Part shown: positions 36,836 through 46,673 of the stretch, one piece after another
Numbering within the stretch: the first letter of the stretch is position 1
Layout of the letters: each line of letters begins with the position of its first letter
NCBI RefSeq assembly: GCF_003711515.1
Contig: NW_021167079.1
Span: forward strand, 6,938,385-7,002,384
Direction of reading: 5' to 3'
Length of the DNA: 64,000 nucleotides
Origin: Sodiomyces alkalinus F11
Taxonomy: Eukaryota; Ascomycota; Sordariomycetes; Glomerellales; Plectosphaerellaceae
Notes under the pieces: model-generated
What the model saw: the letters and a program-made list of their open reading frames with translations, nothing else
Databases searched by the model: none
Told to the model about the DNA's origin: nothing
Program-made: the position numbers and the translations under genes

Positions 36836-37254
36836 GTTGATATGGAAATGAGATGCGAATATAATATAATGTTGCATATCTGGGCTATGCTTTCAAGTTG
36901 ATGGATGTATCGACATGAGAAGCCACCGGCATTAAGATTCACCGAGCTTACCGAGTTTCAGGACACACTCACTCGGGAGTCACCGCCCAGGTGGGGGCGG
37001 GTATCAGCGGGCCAGGGGGCGATAACAGTGAGGTCGGGTGATAAGAAGGCGGGGCCCCGGGTTTACACCGACCTCCTTCCGCTCAGTAGGACTCTCTCTC
37101 TCTCTCTCTCACCTTCTCACACCTACCTTCTCTCCATCTTATTCACCGCCCTCCAAAACAAATGCATAGGTAGCTGTTGTTATTGCTCTCTGCAATACGT
37201 CTTTTCCATTTACGCCAATAGATCTATATCAACCAGTACCTGAAAAGAAGCGCC
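36836..37254. other. Intergenic: amidase promoter/leader
   Basis: 3' flank of DAHP synthase and upstream region of the amidase. Contains a CT dinucleotide run near 37089-37112. No gene seen. Confidence 0.5.
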
Positions 37255-39100
37255 ATGGTATTCCCATTCGGTTATCTCCAGCACCGCCGAGACTGGTCTG
37301 TTCTGACAGCAGCCCTTTTACAAGTCGTGACAACATGGTTTACTTGGTATCACTAACCTCATGACAGTCAATTTAAACAGTCGGAAAGGGTCCAGAGGAT
37401 TCGTGCACTAACCGCCTACCATGGCCCCTTTTCCGTTCTGGATCGTGAGATTGTCCAAAAGCCCATCGGGGAGCTGGTAGAGGATGTTCGCAAGGGATCT
37501 CTCGAGCCTCTTGATATCCTCAGAACATATGGCAAGGTGGCCATAAAAGCCCACGAAAAGACCAACTGCCTCACCGAAGTCATGCTCTCCTCTGCCGAGA
37601 CGTGGCTGACCGACGGCTCCATCAACCTCAAGGGTCCCCTTGCCGGCATCCCCGTGTCACTCAAGGATACAATCGTCGTGGCCGACTATGACGCCACTGT
37701 TGGCTTCTCGAGACTAGTCGGGAACAAGACAGGCCAGGACGGCCCAGTGGTCCGCCTACTCAAGGATGCCGGCGCCGTTCCATACGTCAAGACCAACTTG
37801 CCCGTCACTCTACTCTCCTTCGAGTCGACCAACGACGTCTGGGGCCGCTCTACCAACCCGCACAATGAGGAATACAGTCCCGGCGGCTCGACTGGCGGCG
37901 AGTCAGCCCTCCTGGCCATGGGCGGCCGCATTGGCATCGGCTCCGACGTCGCGGGCAGCGTCCGTGTTCCCGCCCACTTCGCGGGCTGCTACGCGCTGCG
38001 CTGTTCCACGGGCCGGTGGCCCAAGGTCGGTTTCCGCACGAGCATGCCGGGCCAGGAAGGCGTGCCGTCGGTCTACAGCCCCATGGCTCGCACGCTGGAC
38101 GACCTGACCTACTTCACGCGCGCCGTCGTCGAGATGAAGCCATGGAAATACGACTACACCGTCCACCCGCTAGCGTGGCGCGCCGAGATGGCGACGGAGT
38201 ATCTGGCCAAGGAGCGGCTCCGCGTGGGCGTCTTGCGTACCGACGGCGTCGTCGACCCGAGCCCGGCGTGTCGGCGTTCCCTCGAGATGGTCGAGGCGGC
38301 GCTTCGCAAGCAGGGCCACGAGATTGTGGAGGTGAACCCCCCGTCCCCTTACGAGGCGCTACGGGTTGCGTCGCTGGCCCTCAACGCGGACGGGTGCCGG
38401 ATGTTCCGGTCGTTTTTCCAGACGGGCGAGTGGAACGATCTCGGCGCGGCGCAGATGGAGTTCCTCATGCGCATGCCGGGGCCGCTGCGGTACCTGTACT
38501 ATCTATGGGTCAAGTATGTGCGGCGCGACGACGTGTGGGCCGGGCTGGTGCGCGACTGGCGGCCGCAGAGCGCGTTTGAGAACTGGCAGCTCGTAGCCAG
38601 GCGCGAGGCGATCCGGTCGGACTGGTTCGACTGGTGGGAGGAGGCGGGAGTGGACTTTCTGATTACGCCGCCGAATGCTACCCCGGCTGTTCCTCACGGG
38701 GGGATGAAGGACGCGGTGAGCAGTTGCGGTTATACTTTCTTGTTTAATCTTGTAAGTCATTTGCTTCCTTCCCTATGGGAAGATCTCCTCTGCCCTTTTC
38801 TTCTTGGCCGCCTTGGTTACTGACGGATAGTGGGAAAAGCTCGACTACACCGCCGGCGTCCTCCCCGTGACGCACGTTGATAAGGCTTTGGATCAGCTCC
38901 CCGAGGACTTTAACATTCGCAAGTTGAACGGGGTTGCTCGGGGGGCGTACAAGTTGTACGATGCGACGGCCATGCACGGCCTTCCTGTCGGGGTACAGGT
39001 TGTCGGACGTCGTCTGGAAGAGGAGAAGGTCTTGTCTATCATGAAGAGGGTAGAGGATGCCCTCGGAGACGACAAGTATAAGCTCCTGGATATTGACTGA
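37255..39100 (+). CDS. Amidase (amidase-signature family)
   Basis: Hydrolase of the Ser-cisSer-Lys family, similar to fungal acetamidases and fatty-acid amide hydrolases. Exon 2 runs to 38751 and exon 3 is 38831-39100 (GTAAGT...ATAG, phase 0). The catalytic parts are intact: GIPVSLKDTIVV (Lys), SPGGSTGGESALLAMGG (cis-Ser) and GIGSDVAGSVRVPAHFAG (nucleophile Ser). The 5' end is unsure. The ATG at 37255 opens MVFPFGYLQHRRDWSVLTAA and needs an intron before SERVQRIRALTAYHGPF. GTGACA at 37327 to ACAG at 37380 (54 nt, phase 0) gives 570 aa. GTCGTG at 37324 is an alternative. A GTATCA...ACAG pair at 37347-37367 would also keep frame but is only 21 nt. No Met lies in exon 2 before the conserved part, so a 5' exon is needed. 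Confidence 0.88.
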
Positions 39101-39531
39101 TGGTGGTACATGGGTTTTGTTCTTTACTGGGCATTGATTCACGTTACATCTAGCATGAACACTCTGCAGTGAAGACTAGTACATTTTACTCACATCAATT
39201 ACGATGACATGAAATTTTGGGATATATTGGAGCGTATCATTGCCGGACGGGACCAGAGCTGTGTTGAAGACTCAGAACGGCGGGCCCAACCGGTCATTCG
39301 GTCCTTGTAAGCCAGGGGTCGGTCCAATGGTCCGAGATCGGCTTGCGCCTCCTGTGCTGTCTTACACGACACCTCCGCACGAGAGGAGTTAAAAAAGATA
39401 TAAAATAACCCCGAAGCCGCTCCTGGAACGTCAGTTGGTATTTCTTCTTATTATCACTTTACAGTTAAGGCATTCAGTTTCTACGGCATTGATCCCGCTC
39501 ATTTATACAAACTCTGCTTAAGAACTTCATC
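39101..39531. other. Intergenic: methyltransferase promoter
   Basis: About 430 bp; nothing recognised. Confidence 0.5.
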
Positions 39532-40543
39532 ATGGCTGGAGAGAAGAACGACAATTGGTCGTCTCAGGTTCGTCGATGAATGGTCGCATCGTGCCAGGCC
39601 TGCATCTGCAATCTGCAATCTGCATCGGACAGACTGACAGCTGACAAGACCAATCTTAGGAATACCAACACTCAGCCGCCTTTGTACCGAAACTCGCTAC
39701 AAAAGTGGTACAGTGGCTCGACGTAGGACCAGACGATGTCATCCTCGACATTGGCTGTGGCGACGGCCTGCTAGACGTCGAATTCGGCCATGTCCTCGCA
39801 CAAGGCAAAGGTTTCCTGCACGGCATCGATGCTTCCCCAGCCATGATCGAGGCGGCCACCGAGGCGGTTGCTGCAGCGGGAGTGCAATCAAACTGCACCT
39901 TCCATGGCACGTGTCCCCCTCTCCCAAAAAAGCCACTACACTACGTCTGCGGCAAAATGCACTAACGTGCGGTGTAGTCCTGGACGCGAATTCCCTGGCG
40001 GGCGCTCCGTCCCTCCCCCGCGACGGATTCACGAAAGCCTTCTCCAACGCAGCGCTGCACTGGATCCTGCGGCCCGAGACGGCGGCGGCGGCGTCTTCTT
40101 TCTTCGCGGCCGTCCGTGACAGGCTGGTCCAGGGCGGGACGCTCGTGTTCGAGATGGGCGGGCTCGGCAACGTGGCGGAGATGCGGACGGCGCTGCTCAT
40201 GGCGAGTGCGCGGCGCGTGGGCATGGCGAGGGCTGTGGCGGCCGATCCGTGGTTCTTCCCCGACGAGGCGTGGGTGCGTCGCCAACTGGAAGGGCGCGGT
40301 TGGGAGGTTGAGAAGGTCGAGAGGGAGTGGCGGCCGACGAAGGCTGGGGAGGGAGGCGTCGAGGGGTGGGTGCGGCTCATGGGGAAGGAGTTTCTGCGGG
40401 CTGTGGAGGAAGAGGCGGGGAAGGAGGCCGTCGAGGAAGTGGTGAGGGAAGCTGCCGAAGCTTTGAGGGTTGTTTGCGACGATGGTGATGGTGGGGAGAT
40501 GATTTCCTATGTTAGGCTGAGATGTCTGGCTCGGAAGCTGTGA
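39532..40543 (+). CDS. SAM-dependent methyltransferase, trans-aconitate methyltransferase-like
   Basis: Class I Rossmann methyltransferase. Exons 39532-39567, 39660-39906 and 39978-40543 sum to 282 aa. The first intron is GTTCGT...TTAG (phase 0). The N-terminus EYQHSAAFVPKLATKVVQWL and motif I VILDIGCGDGLLD are clear, followed by LHGIDASPAMIEAA (acidic loop) and FTKAFSNAALHWIL, then VFEMGGLGN. That layout is shared with Tam-type and small-molecule methyltransferases. The second intron has no good GT donor in the right phase. A GC donor (GCACGT at 39907) gives CTFHVLDANSL, which looks best; a GT at 39912 would give a Phe and one extra Thr-Gly stretch. The substrate cannot be told from sequence. 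Confidence 0.87.
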
Positions 40544-41480
40544 CTCCTGTGAGCGAGACGGCGAGGTGAGACCGTGAGACCCCAGTTGAGACCCCAGGCA
40601 CTCCTATTTCAGTCGTAATCATACGTATTACGGTACTCCTGTCTATCTAGGCACTCAGCTGCTTCGGTCCATGTCCCAAGGGCCAAAACTTGCGACAAGT
40701 TCTCATGGCAAAAGGCGGTGTCGCAACGCGACCAGTTGCTACTAATCTCACTGTGGAGACATGATATAGAAGAAACCCGTGTGTGACTGCTGTCTAGCAA
40801 CCCCGCGCAGCACTGTCACGTGACCTAATATCCGTGTGAAATCACAAGATCAACCTAGCAGGATTATATAAGGAATCGTGTTAATTATGGAAATCCGTTA
40901 TTAGGCTAATCCAAAGTAGGATTTAGCTATAGTACTTATATATAGTTATTTATATAGTTATTTTTCCTAGAAGCTTGCTTGCAATCCGCGTGTGCGATCC
41001 TTACGCGTCAACCACCTACACCTAAGTTCCAACATCTAACCTATTCCCTACATCCAACCCCGCTGCCCGACTTCGATGCGGTCCTAACGTGAGCTCGAGG
41101 CACCCCGGCTTATTCATGGGAAAAGACACATCATAGAAGAGTGCCAGCACTTCTATCAGCCGCCTCAGCAGACTGTCTGTGACACATCAACGACTTGTTC
41201 ATTCGACCAATATTATTACGCTGGCATTGTTTCATACCGAACAACAAAAATGAAACGAAGACTCCTCCCGCTTCAGCTCAACGTGTTCGGACAATCCATC
41301 AAAACTTCCGCAACCACGCTGCTTCGACCTTTCCGCAGACAGACGGCTCTCCTCGTCGTCCTGTGTTAAAGACAATCGGCTTCGCGCGCTGGTGTATTGA
41401 TGACGGTTGAGCGCTTGAGATGTGCACATTCGTCAGGATTTCCCACTCCTCTTCCTCCGGATGTCAAGGCTTCTGCTCCT
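40544..41480. other. Intergenic, AT-rich core
   Basis: 40850-40980 is AT-rich, with repeated TATAGTTATT-type motifs (TTATATATAGTTATTTATATAGTTATTTTT around 40935-40966, described not coded). No gene recognised. The 3' flank of the orphan gene begins at its right side. Confidence 0.5.
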
Positions 41481-42488
41481 CTAGGTGCACAGGCTCCTGT
41501 TCCTCTGGATGTCGAGGCTCCTGCTCTTCAGGACTACCAGGCGACTCCGAGGCCCCTGCTCCTCTGGATGCACGGGGCCCTGGCCCTCTGGAGATTCAGG
41601 CTCGTCCTGCTCCCTTGAAGATTGAGAATCCCCCCCCCTCGCTGAACCTCTAGGATCCCCCTCCTCTGACCGTTGGGAATCCTCCGGGGAAATAGGTTCC
41701 TCGAGGGCAGCCCTCAGGTTCTCACGGAGCTCGGCAGCAGCCCGTTCGGCCCAGTACCTCGCTTCTCGCTCCCAGTACTTAACCAAAGCTGGGTGCCAGT
41801 TATGCGACCCAGGCGGGTAAAGCGTTTCTCTGACTTCACCAGGCACAAAGTCCTCCGGCTCCGTGTACTCCGGGAAAGGTTCGTTTCTAGCATCCGAGGA
41901 TTGACCGGGCGATTGGGGCCTAGAGGGGCTGGACTTGCTGGCTTGCGTGGTAGACCCTTCTGCAGATTTCGGGCTTGGGGATTGCCCGACTGCTGGGCCA
42001 GGGGCGTCAGGGGGAGTGTGGCTGCTTTCTTCGGAGTCATGTTCCTCGCCGGAGTGCGTGGGAGACCCCTCTGTCGATTTCGGTTTTGCGGGTTGACCGG
42101 CTGATGGGCTCGGGGCGTCAGGTGGAGTGCAACTGCTTTCGTCGGACGAATCTGGGGATGGTTCGTTCACGACCTCGGCGTCGGTGACGGGGTCCGACAC
42201 CACTATCGGGTCATCGTCGTCAACTTCTTCTTCCTCGGACGATGAACCTCCGCATGGTAAGTAGACGGTCGGAGCGTCCGTGAGACGATCCAGCAATGGC
42301 ATGAATTCATCGTCGTCGTCAGAGTCTTCATAGGCGTCAAGCTCCCCAGCTCTCTGAGGGTTCGCACCTGGATCGGCCTCCTGGAGTTCTGCTGGCCCTC
42401 TAGTCGCTGGACCCGGGGCTCTTGGTGGCGGTCCACCGATCCCCGCCGCATCCAGAGCCTGGTTACTATCCTGCTCGGAATCCGACAT
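41481..42488 (-). CDS. Acidic, disordered protein with internal repeats (orphan)
   Basis: Single open frame of 335 aa from an ATG. I recognise no family. It is very rich in Glu, Asp, Ser and Pro. Two copies of a unit of about 33 residues occur in tandem, each with ESS-TPPDAP--- followed by GQ--KPKS-EGS. Near residues 225-255 lies the one potentially ordered segment, SHNWHPALVKYWEREARYW followed by AERAAAELRENLRAAL, predicted helical. The C-terminal part is coded by degenerate GGATGTC/CTCCTGCTC repeats (about 41440-41590). The gene sits between AT-rich and gene-poor flanks and has no visible intron. It could be a lineage-specific gene or a chance frame in repetitive DNA. The protein-level repeat similarity despite synonymous-looking changes favours a real gene. 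Confidence 0.5.
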   Translation of the reverse strand: MSDSEQDSNQALDAAGIGGPPPRAPGPATRGPAELQEADPGANPQRAGELDAYEDSDDDDEFMPLLDRLTDAPTVYLPCGGSSSEEEEVDDDDPIVVSDPVTDAEVVNEPSPDSSDESSCTPPDAPSPSAGQPAKPKSTEGSPTHSGEEHDSEESSHTPPDAPGPAVGQSPSPKSAEGSTTQASKSSPSRPQSPGQSSDARNEPFPEYTEPEDFVPGEVRETLYPPGSHNWHPALVKYWEREARYWAERAAAELRENLRAALEEPISPEDSQRSEEGDPRGSARGGDSQSSREQDEPESPEGQGPVHPEEQGPRSRLVVLKSRSLDIQRNRSLCT

Positions 42489-43694
42489 CTCAGCGACGTC
42501 AGCTAGTTCGACTGTGAAGGGTTTAGTGGATAATATCCCATAACGCGTCTTCCTTCTATTAGCAATGTTGTGGTCCCTAACAATGTCCTCGCCCTACTGA
42601 GTTGCTGCGTTCTGTAGGTTTCATAGAATGTTGCGCATCTAGGGGTATTTCAAGAAGTTGACGTGTCCCGCCATAGTTCTCCGGGTCATGGCTTCTTTTT
42701 CACGTCTAGTTATTGTATTTTGGTTCAAGCTCGAGGAAGCTTCCACAAAGCCAGAGGATGGCGCTGTGCCCTCGCTCTGGCTGCTAGCCACTTACGTTTG
42801 TTTCCGTGGTTCCTGACCATCTGCCATGCTCAGATACCGAGCATTGCGACCGCCACAAACTGGTCCCAATCAGTACCTGTAATCAATACGGGGAGGGAAG
42901 GTGGTGGGCAGTTAGGTAAACCTGCCCTAGAACGAGGCGCCGTATGTAAACCTTCCGGCCTCCGTTGTAGGCTGGACGTCTACAGTCTACCTACCTAACT
43001 TAGGTAGAATTGACAATAACAGGCTGGGGTTGCTGACCGGTCTCTCTTTTTAAATAGTGTTTAGTAAGTTATACGGGATCAGCACTCGAATTACCTTTAT
43101 TCCGTTTTAGATTGCTTACGACCGCCTTCTTCCATACAAATAGAAAAAAAAACCTATCCCTCTCTCCTGATCCCGACAAGGGAGATTACGGTCAACCCAT
43201 ACATCCCGACAAGCATCCCATAAGTTAACACATAAGTCTGTATCCTGAGTAAGTTGATCTTCGTAGCGACAGTGAGATGTAGCCTACGAAGTCGGATACT
43301 GTATGGTACTAAACTAAGTATGAATAATCGGGGACAAAGGTAGAATCTTCAGGTGAGATCTCGGTGAGCGTGGTGATGCCTCCGAAACAACAAACCGGAG
43401 CCGAGTACGACGATGTGGGGGGATGTGGTCCGAGCGGCGATACCCCGTCACAGTCCTTTCGTCACTAGAATACTGTGTACATACGGGAGGACGCGTTCTG
43501 CCTATGGCGGCCATTCACCCACGTCATCCAGCCAATAACCCGATGTCCAAGCTTGGATTTTCATTTTCATTTTATTTCTATACTTCCTATTTCCTTTTCT
43601 TTCGAATTTGTCCCCTGATTCACATTCACTTCACTTCGCACTTTGACATCCCACAACTCTTCAGCCTTGCAGTTGTCTACATTCTGTCGGCACC
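42489..43694. other. Divergent intergenic: orphan gene and DUF1776 gene
   Basis: About 1.2 kb with no recognised gene. The last 140 bp before 43695 are TTTC-rich, as in leaders elsewhere in the window. Confidence 0.5.
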
Positions 43695-45393
43695 ATGTCT
43701 GCCGACGACCAGCAGTTCTTGGACTTGGTAAGCACCAACCCACAAGTCATAAATAAGCGACGGTGGTTCTGGTTCGAACACCTGCCTGGAACCCCCAAAC
43801 CTAAACCTCGGCGTGAGAGCGAGCGAACTACTTGCAGGCCAACTAACATGATTTGAACCCACTCAGCTCTCGTCCCTACCCGACCATATCCGCCGGTACT
43901 CGGACGATGTCGCCGACCACATCAACGCACAAGTCGACAGAGCCGCCAACACGGTCCGCGAGACTCTCGCCTCTGCCACGTGGCTGCCCGAATATGCCCG
44001 TCCCGTGCCTCCTCGCCGCGAGGTCCCCATCGAGGTCCTCGCCCTGACCCGCTACGAACAAGTGCGAGACTGGATCTCGCGCCATAAGGTCTTGACGGGC
44101 GCCGCCGTTGCCGTCTTCGGCGTCGTGCTTTACCAGGGCTACAAGAGCAGGAGGCTACGAAGAAAGACCCGGAGGGCCAAGCGAGCCCGCAATGGTGGCC
44201 GGCTCGAGGTGGTCGTCATCGCCAGTTCCCCGACGCTCCCGCTAACCCAGTCGCTGGCGTTGGATATGGAGAGGAGGGGCTTCATCGTTTTTGTTGTCTG
44301 TAATGCCGCCGAGGATGAGTCTATGGTTCACAGTATGGCTAGACCCGATATCCGGCCACTGAGCATAGACGTCACCGACGTGAGTCCTTTCACAGCCCTT
44401 CGCAATTTGTACCAGAAAGCCAGATAGGTTTTGACTGACCCCGATGCACAACAGCCTCCCAAGGCCGGTGTTGCCATTGAACGATTCGCCCAGTACCTGC
44501 AATCTCCACACGCACCTGCACCGAGGACGAAGCCCAACTTCCTCTCGCTCAAGTCGGTCATCCTCATCCCATCGGTCCACTACCAGACCTCGCCCATCGC
44601 CACCATCCCGCCTTCCAGCTTTGCCGACCTCTTCAACACTCATCTTCTCCACCCCATCCTCACCATCCAAGCCTTCCTGCCTCTCCTCACTGCCCGTCTC
44701 ACCCCCGCCGGCGAGAAGTGGTACCCTCCTAAAGTCATGGTCCTCACACCCTCGATCATCTCATCCATCAACCCGCCGTTCCACGCCCCGGAGGCGACCG
44801 TCTGCTCCGCGCTTTCCGCCTTTACCGAGGTCTTGACCGCCGAGCTCCGACCGCTCTCGGTCCCCGTCACCCACATGCAGCTGGGCACCTTCGACTTTAC
44901 CGGCTTCACCTCCTCGAGACATCCCCACGCCTCGTTGGCGTCGGCGTCGGCGTCGCCGTACCAGAAGAGCCTCGCAGGGCCCGGCATCGACGCCGACGCG
45001 ACCGAGACGCTCATGTGGCCGGAAAACGCTCGCCACGCCTACGGCCGCAACTTCGTCACGCAGAACACGTCGGCCATTTCGGCCGGCCGCATCCGCGGGC
45101 TCAAGGGCACGTCGCTGCGCCAGCTCCACACCGCCGTCTTCGACGTCATGGACGGCTCCATCACCAGCGGCACCGTGCGGCTCGGCCTCGGTGCCGGCGT
45201 CTACGGCTTCGTCGGCCGCTGGGTGCCCCGCGGTCTCGTCGCTTGGATGATGGGCATCCGGCGCGTGGACGAACTGTCGGCCTGGCAGACGAGCTCGTAC
45301 GACAACTCCCGGGAGGGAAGTGATGTTGGGGATAGCCACGAGTTTGTTGCTGTGCCGCAAGATGAGGAGAGCAACGTGTGGAAGCAGTCGTAA
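43695..45393 (+). CDS. DUF1776 family protein (Pbr1-like, SDR-related)
   Basis: Fungal family related to short-chain dehydrogenases; the yeast relative is a putative oxidoreductase. Exons: 43695-43727, 43867-44379, 44455-45393, all phase 0 with donors GTAAGC and GTGAGT and CAG acceptors; sum 494 aa. The first exon codes only MSADDQQFLDL. A single hydrophobic stretch VLTGAAVAVFGVVLYQGY (about residues 86-103) is followed by a basic patch RRLRRKTRRAKRAR, suggesting membrane anchoring. The Rossmann-like part starts LEVVVIASSPTLPLTQSLALDMERRG, with a degenerate nucleotide site (SSPTLP instead of G-x-x-x-G-x-G), and continues into KVMVLTPSIISSINPPFHAPE. Convergent with yth1. Confidence 0.86.
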
Positions 45394-45863
45394 TAATACG
45401 CCCGGTGGCGCGGGGGGGCCAAAACCTGGCATGGTATATAATTTTATTTGGCAAGCTACCAAGTTGATATGCGAGATGGGGAATAGCTCTCGGCTCCGGG
45501 GTAGCACTCCCATTCGCTTTGGCCTTGCAGTCATTTATTTCGGTGTTACAAAGGACAAAAATATCACGACTCTCCGGGTGGGAAATTTCATCATTGATGA
45601 CTAGTATAATGAAATAAAATGGATTCTTGATGTCGAATGCTGGGTATTATTGCAAAAGTGAATCCCTACAGTATGGTATGTTTTACACATACATACATAC
45701 ACTTGACCGCTCCTTTGTTCTGTGCTAGAACTGCAATGCAAATCGGCGGCTTCCCAGCCTCAAACAGCAAATTTCATCATGTAGTACAGATCGAGTCGGT
45801 GCACCCGACTTTGTGTGGGTCGCATCACCAGGACGTCCTTTCGGCGTTGTTTCGGTGACTCGC
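45394..45863. other. Convergent intergenic: DUF1776 and yth1 3' ends
   Basis: 470 bp of 3' flanks. An ACATACATACATACAC tetranucleotide run lies near 45687. No gene. Confidence 0.5.
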
Positions 45864-46673
45864 TCAATGTCCCCGACCACGGAACCTCCTCGGGCCGCCA
45901 CGATCCCTCCACTTGCCTCCCCGCCCACCAGGCCCAAATCTCCTATCCCCGTGACCGCGATCATCCCGGTCCCTGCCATCCCTCGGCATACCGTCAAAGC
46001 TGCCACGCCCAAGGCCACCAGCGTCGCCACGACCAGCGAGATCCTCCTCCCTCCGCACCTCGCCCTCCTCGCGCGCAACCTCCGACTTGGCGCGGGGCCG
46101 GTCAAGATCGTTGCGCCAGCGCGGGTGGGCGCCAGCCTTGCAGCCAGGGCCATCGGGGCAAAAGCCGGCAAGGTAGAAAAGGCAGATGGTTCGGCGGACG
46201 TGCTTCTTGGCGCAGCGGGGGCCGAGGGGGCAGAAGCCCTGGTCGTAGTGCGGGCAGGGCGGGAGCTTGGACTGCGGGTCGATGTGGAGGTAGAGGCACT
46301 CCTCGCCGTTGGAGCAGTAGCCGTTGCGGGTGAAGAAGTTGCACTCGGGCATCTTGCGGAGGTTGTACTCGTGCAGGAACTCGCAGTGCTCGCCCTTTTT
46401 GCAGAGGCCGCGGAGCCAGTGCTTGCAGACTAGCGAGGGGCCGCGACCGCCGCCGCCTCCTCCTCCTCCTCCTCCTGCTGTTGTTGTTGTGGTGTTGTCA
46501 TTGCTCGAGGCGCCGTTTGCTGCTGTTGTTGCGTTCCCGTCGCCGTGGGAGGAAGGGAGGAGAGAATGGCGGTGGGTCTGGCGGAGGAAGGGGGTGAAAG
46601 GGAAGGAACGAGGTGGTTGTGAGTGGTTGAGGATTTGGGTCGTCTCTGGGCGATGGGTCGTCGTGATCGCCAT
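45864..46673 (-). CDS. yth1: mRNA 3'-end-processing protein Yth1 (CPSF30 homologue)
   Basis: CCCH zinc-finger subunit of the cleavage and polyadenylation factor. It recognises the poly(A) signal and contacts Fip1. One exon, 269 aa, ATG start. Four CCCH fingers are seen: [20 protein letters not shown] (about 83-101), [20 protein letters not shown] (111-130), [19 protein letters not shown] (139-157) and [20 protein letters not shown] (163-182). These correspond to fingers 2-5 of the family. The N-terminal [15 protein letters not shown] is conserved, but where finger 1 normally follows there is a His/Asn/Thr-rich stretch and a Gly10 run instead. The tail is RGG-like ([14 protein letters not shown]). 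The other two minus-strand frames across the gap code no cysteines. Confidence 0.93.
   Translation of the reverse strand: MAITTTHRPETTQILNHSQPPRSFPFTPFLRQTHRHSLLPSSHGDGNATTAANGASSNDNTTTTTAGGGGGGGGGGRGPSLVCKHWLRGLCKKGEHCEFLHEYNLRKMPECNFFTRNGYCSNGEECLYLHIDPQSKLPPCPHYDQGFCPLGPRCAKKHVRRTICLFYLAGFCPDGPGCKAGAHPRWRNDLDRPRAKSEVAREEGEVRREEDLAGRGDAGGLGRGSFDGMPRDGRDRDDRGHGDRRFGPGGRGGKWRDRGGPRRFRGRGH

Noticed and set aside
40900..41000. AT-rich stretch as a RIP-mutated transposon
   Set aside because: It is short, has no terminal repeats and no remnant coding similarity. I could not support more than AT-rich intergenic DNA.
41420..41653. Cys/Ser/Gly-rich small secreted protein on the plus strand
   Set aside because: It is antisense to the repeat-coded tail of the 41481-42488 gene, has no signal peptide, and its Cys spacing simply follows the DNA repeat unit.
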